Source: Janthinobacterium sp. J1-1
GTDB lineage: Bacteria > Pseudomonadota > Gammaproteobacteria > Burkholderiales > Burkholderiaceae_D
Assembly: GCF_030944405.1 (NCBI RefSeq)
Contig: NZ_CP132339.1
Location: 2,852,001 to 2,916,000 of the forward strand
Length of the DNA: 64,000 nt
Reading direction: 5' to 3'
In this document: one piece after another, positions 54,172 through 62,670 of the stretch
Numbering within the stretch: position 1 is the stretch's first letter
How the letters are laid out: each line of letters opens with the position of its first letter
Notes under the pieces: model-generated
Seen by the model: only the letters and a program-made list of their open reading frames with translations
The model's database searches: none
Told to the model about the DNA's origin: nothing
Program-made: the position numbers and the translations under genes

Positions 54172-54938
54172 CGGAAGTAGACCTCGCTAGGGTGCAGCAG
54201 GCGTTGCAGGGCATGTGGGGCAAGGATGGCCGGCTGGCCGGTGGAAGCGTCGGCCTCGATCTGGCTGGCAAAGCAGCGCACGGCGTCGCGCTTGCGCCGC
54301 AGCAGATCGCCGGGCAAGAGCAGGCGGCGCGCGCGCTGCCAGGGCACGCGCGCGTCGCCGGGCACGGCCCAGTGCCAGGTCCAGACCGGCATTTCCACCA
54401 GCAGCGCGCCGCAGGCCGGCGCCGCGGCGGCACAGGCGCGCCCGCAGGCTTCATGGTCGGGGTGGCCATCGAAGCGCCAGGTGGTCAGCACGGTGTCGCC
54501 AGGGCGCAGGATTTCGCGCAGCATGGCGCCCAGGTGGGCTTCGCGCGCGCTGACGCCGCCGTCGGGCAGGTGCAGGCGCAGCCACGCTGGCGTGATGCCC
54601 AGCGCGGTAGCGGCCTGCACCGATTCATCGGGGCGCACGCGGCTCAAACGCTCTTTCGGCCACAGGCTGGAACCGGGATGGCTGGCGCCGCCGTCGGTGA
54701 CGGCCACCAGCAGCACCTCGCTGCCTTGTTGCGCCAGCAGCTGCAGCAGGCCGCCACAGGCGAGGATTTCATCGTCGGGGTGGGGCGCAACCACCACCGC
54801 GCGCGCACTGCCCGGCACCAGTTCGCGCGCCGTGACGGGCGGCAGGGCGGCCAGGCCGGGCCAGGCCTGCCAGTCGGCGTCCGGCGTGCCTGCGCCTTCG
54901 ATCTGGCGCTCTTGCTCGGGAATCATCAGCATGCGCAT
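54168..54938 (-). CDS. PIG-L family deacetylase
   Basis: 256 residues from ATG 54938, 1 nt after the upstream stop; the ORF can be extended to 55064 only by running into the dehydrogenase gene. The zinc-binding motif APHPDDE is near residue 52, and GHPDHEACGRA supplies the other metal ligand. Members remove N-acetyl groups from GlcNAc-type sugars. A deacetylase followed by an N-methyltransferase and a glycosyltransferase is a coherent set. Confidence 0.9.
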   Translation of the reverse strand: MRMLMIPEQERQIEGAGTPDADWQAWPGLAALPPVTARELVPGSARAVVVAPHPDDEILACGGLLQLLAQQGSEVLLVAVTDGGASHPGSSLWPKERLSRVRPDESVQAATALGITPAWLRLHLPDGGVSAREAHLGAMLREILRPGDTVLTTWRFDGHPDHEACGRACAAAAPACGALLVEMPVWTWHWAVPGDARVPWQRARRLLLPGDLLRRKRDAVRCFASQIEADASTGQPAILAPHALQRLLHPSEVYFR

Positions 54939-54939
54939 G

Positions 54940-55977
54940 TCACAGCCCCCACGGATGGTCGGCGGCGCCGGCGACAATGCCGCCGAGGGTAGCCTGGTCG
55001 CGCTCGGCATGGCTCTGGCGCAGGAAGACCGGCAGGTCGCTTGCCAGGCGGGCAAAGTGCGCATCGCGGCACAGCGGGCCGGCGCCCAGCGCGCGCGTGG
55101 TCAATTGCAGCACCAGGGTGGCGCAGTCTTCGACGGCCAGGCGCAGGCGCAGCGCCAGTTCCATCGCGTCGCGCTGGGGATGCTGGTCGATCTCGCGCGC
55201 GCCTTCGCGCAGCAGGGCGCCGGCGGCGCGCAGCGCGCAGTCGATCCGCCCCAGTTGCGCCAGGCGCACCGGGTCGGGCGTGGCATGCCCGGCGCGCGCA
55301 TGCAGGTAGCCGGCCACGGCGCAGGCGGCGCCATACCAGCCGGCCGCGATGCCGGCGCCGCCATGCCAGAAGCCGGGCCGCGCCAGGTAGGCGCCCGGTG
55401 CGCCGACCGGGGTGGCATGGGCGGCGGAAAACAGCACGTCGACGCTGGCGCTGCCGGCCATGCCGACCGCCTGCCAGCCCTCTTGCGTGACGGTGACGCC
55501 AGCCTGGTTTAACGCCACCGACGCCAGGCAGGCCTCGCCGGCCTCATTCCAGCAGCTGACCAGGGCGTGGCTGAGGCCGGCCGCGCCCGAGCACCAGGCC
55601 TTGCGGCCATCGAGCTGCCAGTGGCCATTGGCGCCCTGGTGCAGCTTGACGCGCGCGCCCGGCATTTCCGCGCACCAGACGCCCCAGCTGCTGCCGGGCG
55701 CCTCGCCGGCGCCGTCAATTTCAGCCAGGATGGCCAGCGCGTCGGTATGGCCTTCATACAATTTGAGCAGGGACAAATCGACTGCCGCAATTGCCGCCAG
55801 CGCCTGCCAGCGCTGCAGGGTGGCGCCGTGGCCAGGGAGCGGCAATCGATCGAGCCCGGTGGCTATCAGGCGCTGCAATTGTTCCAGGGGCGGTTCAGCG
55901 TGGGCGGGCAGCAGGGCGGCCAGCGCTTCGGCGCTGAAGGCATCGGGTGGTGCGATGGAATGGGGGGTAGCAGACAT
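54940..55977 (-). CDS. Acyl-CoA dehydrogenase-like protein of the four-gene operon
   Basis: 345 residues from ATG 55977 with AGGAG upstream. The middle part shows the flavin-domain signature GRKAWCSGAAGLSHALVS, and the C-terminal helical bundle contains WHGGAGIAAGWYGAAC and SDLPVFLRQSHAERD. It is about 40 residues shorter than typical dehydrogenases, and no obvious catalytic glutamate is visible at the usual place. It may therefore be a specialised flavoprotein. It is first in the operon. A role in desaturating an acyl group attached to the amino sugar is inference. Confidence 0.8.
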   Translation of the reverse strand: MSATPHSIAPPDAFSAEALAALLPAHAEPPLEQLQRLIATGLDRLPLPGHGATLQRWQALAAIAAVDLSLLKLYEGHTDALAILAEIDGAGEAPGSSWGVWCAEMPGARVKLHQGANGHWQLDGRKAWCSGAAGLSHALVSCWNEAGEACLASVALNQAGVTVTQEGWQAVGMAGSASVDVLFSAAHATPVGAPGAYLARPGFWHGGAGIAAGWYGAACAVAGYLHARAGHATPDPVRLAQLGRIDCALRAAGALLREGAREIDQHPQRDAMELALRLRLAVEDCATLVLQLTTRALGAGPLCRDAHFARLASDLPVFLRQSHAERDQATLGGIVAGAADHPWGL

Positions 55978-56096
55978 TGCAAGCTCCTGTTTTTGGAACA
56001 GGTTAGCTTTGTATTTTTGCAATGTATGTACGATCCTGCACAGTCGCCGGCAAACAGAGGCATGTTTGCCGGCTTCCCGTCCAGCCCGGCCGCTGA

Positions 56097-56705
56097 TTAT
56101 TTGCGCGTGTAGATTTCGTCCGGCACCCAGGTGCCATTTGCCAGCGACAGCAGATACAGCGTGTTGCCATTGATATACATGGCACCCGATGTCGCCGAAG
56201 CCGGTTCCGTGCCGGTGTCCAGGATGCAGCTGCGCGACGACGAACTGAAGTTGATGCACCATTTTGCCTGGCCCAGTTCGGTCAGGTATTGCACGGCGCT
56301 GCCGGTAATCAGGGTCTTGTACGATGGGATGGCGACATTGACCTTGTCGAGCTTGACGGTGGTGGTCGCGCCGCTGGTGGTGAGCTTGATCGGCGAATCG
56401 GCCGAGCCCGTGAAGGTGATGCTGGCATTGGCCGATGTGGTTTGCGTGGCAAGCGGTGTGCCGCTGCAGTTCGACGCGACGAAATACTCGGCCTTGGTGA
56501 CCACTTCCAGCGTGCCGTCGGCTTTGGCCGACAAGGTCACGCTATCGAGTTCATGATCGTCGCATGGCGCTTGCCAGGTGCCCGCATAGACGGAAAGAGG
56601 GGCGGTCACTGTGCCGGTCCCGGTCCCGGTGTCGGGACTGGAAGAACCGCCGCCGCAAGCGGCCAGCAGTGTCGAGGAAACCAGGATGGTCAGCGTCTTT
56701 TTCAT
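56097..56705 (-). CDS. Hypothetical lipoprotein
   Basis: 202 residues from ATG 56705. Lipobox LLAACGGGS (Cys17) followed by a Gly/Thr-rich linker (PDTGTGTGTVTA). The mature part is beta-rich with two Cys-containing segments (APCDDHE and SSSRSCILD). No family recognised. It is downstream of the chemoreceptor gene on the same strand, 106 nt away, and may have its own promoter. Confidence 0.8.
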   Translation of the reverse strand: MKKTLTILVSSTLLAACGGGSSSPDTGTGTGTVTAPLSVYAGTWQAPCDDHELDSVTLSAKADGTLEVVTKAEYFVASNCSGTPLATQTTSANASITFTGSADSPIKLTTSGATTTVKLDKVNVAIPSYKTLITGSAVQYLTELGQAKWCINFSSSSRSCILDTGTEPASATSGAMYINGNTLYLLSLANGTWVPDEIYTRK

Positions 56706-56811
56706 GTTTTCCTTTGATTGTTGTCTGGCGCCGGAACACCGGCGCGCTTGGATTATATGAAATATTTCTTTGTTGAAACTAACCAAAACTATCCAGGCTT
56801 GTGCGTGTGCC

Positions 56812-58884
56812 TCAGAACGCTTCCCAATCATCGCCCGGCGGCGCCTTGGCACTGGCAGGTTTTGCGGCGGCCAGGCGTTTGGCCGGTGCTGGCGCCGCCT
56901 TTTGTGTCTTTATCGGCTGTGCCACGCGCGGCGCGGCGGTTGACGCTGGCGCCGGCTGGCGCAACTGTTCACCAAGCTTGAACACGCCGACCACGTCGGC
57001 CAGGTGGTGCGCCTGGTCCTGCAGGCTTTCGGCCGCCGCCGCCGCTTCTTCGACCAGCGCCGCATTCTGCTGCGTCACGCCGTCCATTTGCGCCAGCGCC
57101 TGGTTGACCTGGGCGATGCCGTCGCTTTGCTCGCTGGTGGCGACGCTGATGTCGGCCATGATGGCGGTCACCTTGCGCACGCTGTCGACCACTTGCTCCA
57201 TGGTAGCGCCCGCTTCATCGACCAGCTTGCTGCCGGCCGCCACCTTGTCGACCGAATCGTCGATCAGCAGCTTGATTTCCTTCGCCGCCGCGGCGCTGCG
57301 CTGGGCCAGACTGCGCACTTCGGTGGCGACCACCGCGAAGCCACGGCCCTGCTCGCCGGCGCGCGCCGCTTCCACGGCCGCGTTCAGGGCCAGGATATTG
57401 GTCTGGAAGGCGATGCCGTCGATCACGCTGATGATGTCGACGATCTTGTTCGACGAGTCATTGATCGAAGTCATGGTGGCGATCACCTTGCCGACCACCA
57501 CGCCGCTTTGCTGCGCCACTTGCGAAGCGGTGGCGGCCAGCTGATTCGCCTGGCGCGCATGCTCGGCGTTTTCCTTGACGGTGCCGGTCAGCTCCTCGAC
57601 CGAGGCGGCGGTTTCTTCCAGGGAACTGGCCTGCTGTTCGGTGCGTGCCGACAGGTCGTTATTGCCCTGCGCGATCTCGGCGCTGGAACGGGCCACGTTG
57701 TCGGCGCTGGCCTGCACCTGCAGCAGCACGGCGTGGATTTTTTCAACGAACTGATTGAAGCCCTGGCCGATCACGGCCAGCTCGTCGGTGCCCTTGACGT
57801 CGAGCTTGACCCGCAGGTCGGCGTCGCCGCTGGACAGGTCGGTCATGGTCGCGCCCAGCCGGCGCAGCGGACGGGTCAGGCGGTTGACAGTGAGAATCAG
57901 GATGCCGGCCGTGGCGGCCGCGCACAGCAGGGCGACGATCAGGGTATAGGTGATCAGCTCGCGCGCCGGCGCGGTGGCGACGCTCTTCGGAAAGCTCAGC
58001 TCGACGCTCCACGGCGCGATCTCCGGGTGGATCAGCAGGGGTTGCAGCAGGTGGATGATGCCGTTACCGTCTTCATATTCGTAGGGCTGGCCCTGGCGCA
58101 CCTTGTCCAGGCCGGCGGCCGGCACATCGTCGGCCGGCTTGCCCAGGCGGGCCGGCAAGGGGTGGCTGGCATACAGGCCGCCGTTGGAGATCAATGCCAG
58201 CTGGCCGCCTTCGATCACTTTCAGTCCGGCCAGGATGGTCGTCAGGCGGGTCAGCATGAAGTCGGCGCTGGCCGCGCCCTGGAAACCGTCGATCATGATC
58301 GGCGCCACCAGCGAGGCCATCAGCACGCTCTTGCCGTCGACCGGATACAGATACGGCTCGGTGAAGACGGGCTTGCCGCTGCGCTTGGGCACGTCATACC
58401 AGTCATTGGCGCCCGGCTTCGGGTCGAACACGATGGGTTCGGCCTGCATCTTGCCGCCGGCGCCACGGGTCCAGTAGGGCATGAAGCGGCCACTGGCGTC
58501 GTACAGGGGAGCTTGTCCTGCAAACTCGGCATCCTTGCCGTCGAGCGCGTTCGGCTCCCAGGTGACGGTCACGCCGATCAGGTCTTCCGAGCTGGCCAGG
58601 GTTGCCTTGCTGAGTTCGTTGATCTGTTCGCGCTGCAGCGCCAGGCTGGCACCGCGCGTGCCGCGCATGGCGCCGGCCAGGCTGGTGACGGCGGACAGGT
58701 TGCCGCTGATGCGCGCCTGCAAGGTGCTCGACACTTCGCGCGCCGTGGTGCGGGCCAGGGCCATGGAGGCGGCCTCGGCGTTGGCGCTGCTTTTGAAACC
58801 GATCACGGCGGCAGTGATGCCGAGGCTGAAGATGGCCAGCGCGGTGGCGGCGACGCAGATCTTGCTGTTTAAGGAGAGTTGCAT
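56812..58884 (-). CDS. Methyl-accepting chemotaxis protein
   Basis: 690 residues from ATG 58884. Transmembrane helix 1 is at about 8-30, followed by a periplasmic dCache-like sensor (about 45-330), helix 2 near 340-360, a HAMP domain (NRLTRPLRRLGATMTDLSSGDADLRV), and a cytoplasmic hairpin with the tip GEQGRGFAVVATEVRSLAQRSAAAAKEIK. The C-terminal pentapeptide DWEAF fits the xWxxF tether that recruits CheR and CheB. The ligand is unknown. A Pro/Ala linker of about 40 residues precedes the tether. Confidence 0.94.
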   Translation of the reverse strand: MQLSLNSKICVAATALAIFSLGITAAVIGFKSSANAEAASMALARTTAREVSSTLQARISGNLSAVTSLAGAMRGTRGASLALQREQINELSKATLASSEDLIGVTVTWEPNALDGKDAEFAGQAPLYDASGRFMPYWTRGAGGKMQAEPIVFDPKPGANDWYDVPKRSGKPVFTEPYLYPVDGKSVLMASLVAPIMIDGFQGAASADFMLTRLTTILAGLKVIEGGQLALISNGGLYASHPLPARLGKPADDVPAAGLDKVRQGQPYEYEDGNGIIHLLQPLLIHPEIAPWSVELSFPKSVATAPARELITYTLIVALLCAAATAGILILTVNRLTRPLRRLGATMTDLSSGDADLRVKLDVKGTDELAVIGQGFNQFVEKIHAVLLQVQASADNVARSSAEIAQGNNDLSARTEQQASSLEETAASVEELTGTVKENAEHARQANQLAATASQVAQQSGVVVGKVIATMTSINDSSNKIVDIISVIDGIAFQTNILALNAAVEAARAGEQGRGFAVVATEVRSLAQRSAAAAKEIKLLIDDSVDKVAAGSKLVDEAGATMEQVVDSVRKVTAIMADISVATSEQSDGIAQVNQALAQMDGVTQQNAALVEEAAAAAESLQDQAHHLADVVGVFKLGEQLRQPAPASTAAPRVAQPIKTQKAAPAPAKRLAAAKPASAKAPPGDDWEAF

Positions 58885-59056
58885 GATGGCGTATCCCTGG
58901 CAGCGTGGGCGTGCTTGAAAGAGCGGATGGCGGCCGCAAGGGCCGATGGTCGGGCAAGCTGAATTCTCACCAAACGTCACTGAAAGGATAGGGCCGCCGC
59001 GTAGTGAAAGTCAATTAAGTTGTGATGCGGAAAATCACATTTGTTGTTTCGAAGCA

Positions 59057-59485
59057 CTACGCGGGGCGTGCCTCATCGGCTGGCCGGCCCCGCTCCAGCG
59101 CCTGCCGCAGCGCCGCCAGCAAGGCCGGCAAGGCTGCGTGCAGCGCCGGCATGGACGCTTCCGCCAATGCGGCCTGCGCTTCGCAATGCCCGGACGGCGG
59201 GCCCCAGCGCACCTCGGCAGCAACGCTTGCATCGCCGTCCAGTCCCGACACGGTCACCAGCAGCGCCAGCTCATCGGGCTGGTGGTCCGGCACGGCGTCC
59301 AGCAGGCACGAGATGCCGAAGCGGTATTCAAGAAAAGCGCCTTGCGACCCGGTGGAAAAGGCAAACACGGACGCGAGTACCTGAGGTGACGCCTGCGCCA
59401 GCGACGGCAAGGCAGCCTGGAACAGCGGCAGCAGTTCCGCTTCCATGCGCAGGACAAGAGGATGGTGATGGCTGACGACGGTCAT
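59057..59485 (-). CDS. Hypothetical protein
   Basis: 142 residues from ATG 59485; the ORF opens earlier (59608) but without a ribosome site. It has an N-terminal helix pair (RMEAELLPLFQAALPSLAQASPQVLASV) and a C-terminal helical bundle. No motif recognised. It lies between the chemoreceptor and the DUF3563 gene. Confidence 0.55.
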   Translation of the reverse strand: MTVVSHHHPLVLRMEAELLPLFQAALPSLAQASPQVLASVFAFSTGSQGAFLEYRFGISCLLDAVPDHQPDELALLVTVSGLDGDASVAAEVRWGPPSGHCEAQAALAEASMPALHAALPALLAALRQALERGRPADEARPA

Positions 59486-59732
59486 GGTGGACACAGTAGT
59501 ACCTAAGTAGAATCTCGTAGTAAAACTAGCAAAAATTCGACTTCGCAGCGATAAATGCCATGATGCGTTGCAACATCGTAACTGTTGCAATATTGCCCTG
59601 CAGCCCATCCCGGGCTCAAGCCAAAGGCGAGCAGGATGGTGCTATCGGTATTGTCGCGGACGCGCAAGGCGTGGACAAGGGTCTTGCTGACTTTGTTGCG
59701 GATATGCGTACAACCAGGTGCTGCGGTGTTGC
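59486..59732. other. Intergenic stretch without a supported gene
   Basis: 247 bp. The minus strand is open for part of it, but there is no start with a ribosome site, and I do not assign a gene. No repeat or RNA signal stands out. Confidence 0.45.
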
Positions 59733-59966
59733 TTAACGACCCAGGCCGCTCATCCAGCTAGGCTGCGGGTGGGCGCGCGACAGTTCACGCATGCGGTATT
59801 CCAGGTCGTAGCGGTCGGTCGATTCGGCCAGGTAGGCTTCTTCGTAAGCGCGTTCGCGGTGGTCAGGACCTTGCGACAGGAAGGTGGTGATGCCTTTGAC
59901 GATGCTGGTCAGGGTGGCAACGATGTTGTTCGATGGGGTGCTGTGGTACATGAATGTGGTCGACAT
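59733..59966 (-). CDS. DUF3563 family small protein
   Basis: 77 residues. The core AYLAESTDRYDLEYRMRELSRAHP fits the DUF3563 signature, found as a small stand-alone protein in many betaproteobacteria. The N-terminal part has a short hydrophobic helix (NNIVATLTSIVKGITTFL). Function unknown. Confidence 0.85.
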   Translation of the reverse strand: MSTTFMYHSTPSNNIVATLTSIVKGITTFLSQGPDHRERAYEEAYLAESTDRYDLEYRMRELSRAHPQPSWMSGLGR

Positions 59967-60267
59967 GGCAGGCTCCGGTTAGTTGGGGTGTAGCAACTGC
60001 TGCACCGCAACATAAGTATAGTCCTTTCAAGTTATAAGTACACTTTCGATTTCAAATGTCAGCTATTCAATTATCGAATAATGGTGGTGAAAGCTGCGCA
60101 ATCCGGGGCTTTCGGGCATAATGCGCCCATACTGAAGTAGTATTACTACGACACTTGAAGGCTGGCTGATGTTGTTTTCAGACCTCGACGCTGCCTGACC
60201 CGCTGTGCGGTGCATGACAGATATAAGGCAAGACAACACAACTCTTGGAATTGAAAATGGAGAAGGT
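59967..60267. other. Intergenic region upstream of the sugar transporter
   Basis: 301 bp, AT-rich around 60010-60150. A CATAAT -10-like box is at 60117-60122 without a convincing -35. The last bases carry the ribosome site GGAGAAGGT of the transporter. Confidence 0.5.
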
Positions 60268-61575
60268 ATGGAATATGTAAAGCAAGGCCAGGGCGCGCGC
60301 GCCACGCAGGCTGGCGCGCAAAACAATACAGGCGCCCTGATCATTGTCACGGTGCTGTTTTTCATGTGGGGACTGCTGACATCGTTGAATGATGTGCTGA
60401 TTCCCCACTTGCGCTCGATCTACACGCTGACCTATGTGCAGGCGATGCTGGTGCAATTCTGTTTCTTTGGCGCCTATGCCATCGTTTCCATGCCGGCCGG
60501 CGCGCTGATCAAGCGCATCGGCTACCAGCGCGGCGTCGTCGCCGGCCTGCTGATCGCGGCCGCCGGCTGCGCCATGTTCTATCCGGCCTCGACCGGCAGC
60601 TACGCGCTGTTCCTGCTGGCCTTCTTCATCCTGGCGGCCGGCATCACGGTGCTGCAGGTGGCGGCCAATCCGTATGTGACCGAACTGGGCGACCCGCAAA
60701 CGGCGTCGAGCCGCCTGACCCTGACGCAAGCGTTCAACTCGCTCGGCACCACGGTGGCGCCGACCCTGGGCGGCATTTTGATCCTGTCGGGCACGGTATT
60801 GACGGTGCAGCAGTTCGACCTGCTGCCGGCCGCCGAGCAACTGGCCTACCGCGCCAAGGAAGCGGCCGCCGTGCAGGGGCCGTACCTGGCGCTGGCCGCC
60901 ACCCTGGTGGTGCTGGCGGTGCTGTTTGCGCTGGCCAAGCTGCCGACGATTTCGCATGCGGACGATGACGTCAAGCTGTCGAGCGACGGCCACAAGGTCT
61001 CGATCTGGTCGCACCGCCACCTGGTGCTGGGCGCGCTGGCCATCTTCCTGTACGTGGGCGGCGAAGTGAGCATCGGCAGCTTCCTGATCAACTTCCTGGG
61101 CGAGAGCCATATCGCCGGCCTGACGCCGGCCGACGCCGCGCATTTCGTCAGCTACTACTGGGGTGGCGCGATGGTCGGCCGTTTCGTCGGTTTTGCCGTG
61201 ATGCGCTATGTCAGCCCGGGCAAGACCCTGGCCTTCAACGCCGCCATCGTGATCGCGCTGATCCTGGTCGCCGTGTTCGGCACCGGCCACACCGCCATGT
61301 GGGCCCTGATCGCCGTCGGCCTGTTCAATTCCATCATGTTCCCGACCATCTTCAGCATGGCGCTGAACAAGCTGGGCGCGCAAACCGGCCAGGGTTCGGG
61401 CATCCTGTGCATGGCCATCGTCGGCGGCGCCATCGTGCCGTTCATCCAGGGTTTCCTGGCCGACCACATGAACTTGCAACTGTCGTTCATCGTGCCGGCC
61501 CTGTGCTACACCTTCATCCTGTACTTCGGCTGGAAATACGCCAGCATGTACAACGATGACGCAGCTGTGAAATAA
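60268..61575 (+). CDS. FHS-family sugar MFS transporter (FucP/GluP type)
   Basis: 435 residues from ATG 60268 with GGAG just upstream; the ORF opens at 60205 but without support. Twelve hydrophobic segments are expected. Conserved family positions are visible in [19 protein letters not shown] (Asp) and [31 protein letters not shown] (Glu), both implicated in proton coupling and sugar binding in FucP. The substrate is likely a hexose such as glucose, galactose or fucose. A strong terminator follows. Confidence 0.9.
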   Translation: MEYVKQGQGARATQAGAQNNTGALIIVTVLFFMWGLLTSLNDVLIPHLRSIYTLTYVQAMLVQFCFFGAYAIVSMPAGALIKRIGYQRGVVAGLLIAAAGCAMFYPASTGSYALFLLAFFILAAGITVLQVAANPYVTELGDPQTASSRLTLTQAFNSLGTTVAPTLGGILILSGTVLTVQQFDLLPAAEQLAYRAKEAAAVQGPYLALAATLVVLAVLFALAKLPTISHADDDVKLSSDGHKVSIWSHRHLVLGALAIFLYVGGEVSIGSFLINFLGESHIAGLTPADAAHFVSYYWGGAMVGRFVGFAVMRYVSPGKTLAFNAAIVIALILVAVFGTGHTAMWALIAVGLFNSIMFPTIFSMALNKLGAQTGQGSGILCMAIVGGAIVPFIQGFLADHMNLQLSFIVPALCYTFILYFGWKYASMYNDDAAVK

Positions 61576-61596
61576 CGCGCGGTCGCTGGAAAAAAG

Positions 61597-61621
61597 AAAG
61601 GTGGCCTCGGCCACCTTTTTT
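61597..61621 (+). terminator. Rho-independent terminator after the sugar transporter
   Basis: AAGGTGGC and GCCACCTT form a strong stem with a short loop, followed by TTTTTT. It lies just before the stop of the opposing LysR gene. Confidence 0.88.
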
Positions 61622-61625
61622 GCAT

Positions 61626-62519
61626 TCAGGGCGCGAACCGCGTGCCCAGCACATCCTGGCATACGGCCAGCCAGGCGCGCGCCGCGTGCGACAGGTAACG
61701 CCCGTTCCAGATATGCGCCACCTGCCACGCCAGCTCCGGCTCGACGATGCGCACCGCCGCCAGCGGTACACCAGCCAGGCGGTGGATGAACGGTTCGGGC
61801 AGCAGCGCCACGCCGAGGCCGGCGGAAGCCATGGCGACCAGCCAGTCCCACTGGCCGCTCTGGGCGGCGATGGCCGGCTCGAAACCGGCCTGCGCAAAAT
61901 GCTGGCGCAGGCTGCGCGTCAGGGCAAAATCATCCTTCAATAACACCAGCGGCAAGTCGGCCAGCGCCTTGAACGGCAGGGTGGTGCGCTGCTGCTGGAA
62001 GGTGTCCGGCTCGGCCAGCGCCCAGATCGGATAGCTGGCGATCCGCACCGTCACCAGGTCCAGCTCGGGGTCGGCCGGCAGCACCGTCATGCCGATCTCC
62101 AGTTCGCCGGCCGCCACCTTGCGCTCGATCTGCTGGCCCGTGTCTTCCTGCAGGGTCAGGCTGATCTGCGGATGGCGCGTGCGAAACGCTTTCAGCACGG
62201 GCGTGAACAGGACATTGATCATCGGCGGGATACCGACAGTCAGGCTGCCGCGCGCCAGCGCCTGCGTGTCGCGCACTTCCAGGGTCAGCTGGCGCATGCT
62301 GGCCAGCATCTGCTGGCCGTGCTGGTAGACGATGCGGCCGGTGTCGGTCAGGCTCAGCTTGCGCCCGTCGCGCACCAGCAGCTGGGCACCGACCTCGTCT
62401 TCGAGCTGGCGCACCATCTTGCTGATGGTCGATTGCGTCAGGTGCAGCGATTCGGCCGCCTGCGTAAAGCTCGACAGGCGTACGGTTTCCACGAAATAGC
62501 GCAGGGAACGAATATCCAA
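61626..62519 (-). CDS. LysR-family transcriptional regulator
   Basis: 297 residues. The N-terminal winged helix MDIRSLRYFVETVRLSSFTQAAESLHLTQSTISKMVRQLEDEVGAQLL is typical, followed by the LysR substrate-binding domain (about 90-297). It is divergent from the CoA-transferase gene at 62671, with 151 bp between them, the usual arrangement for control of the neighbour by a LysR regulator. Confidence 0.92.
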   Translation of the reverse strand: MDIRSLRYFVETVRLSSFTQAAESLHLTQSTISKMVRQLEDEVGAQLLVRDGRKLSLTDTGRIVYQHGQQMLASMRQLTLEVRDTQALARGSLTVGIPPMINVLFTPVLKAFRTRHPQISLTLQEDTGQQIERKVAAGELEIGMTVLPADPELDLVTVRIASYPIWALAEPDTFQQQRTTLPFKALADLPLVLLKDDFALTRSLRQHFAQAGFEPAIAAQSGQWDWLVAMASAGLGVALLPEPFIHRLAGVPLAAVRIVEPELAWQVAHIWNGRYLSHAARAWLAVCQDVLGTRFAP

Positions 62520-62670
62520 GATAAGTATCGCTTCGTCAAAGCATGAAAATTGCGACTGGATATATCGCTATTAATTCATGCTATCCATGTATCCCGGATT
62601 TTATACTGAAGCCACTTATGGCGCGCATGTATGACCGCCATGTATTTCAAGAATAACCAGGAGTCTTTCG

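Noticed and set aside
59486..59732. A further small gene on the minus strand
   Set aside because: The stretch is partly open but has no start with a ribosome site and no recognisable motif.
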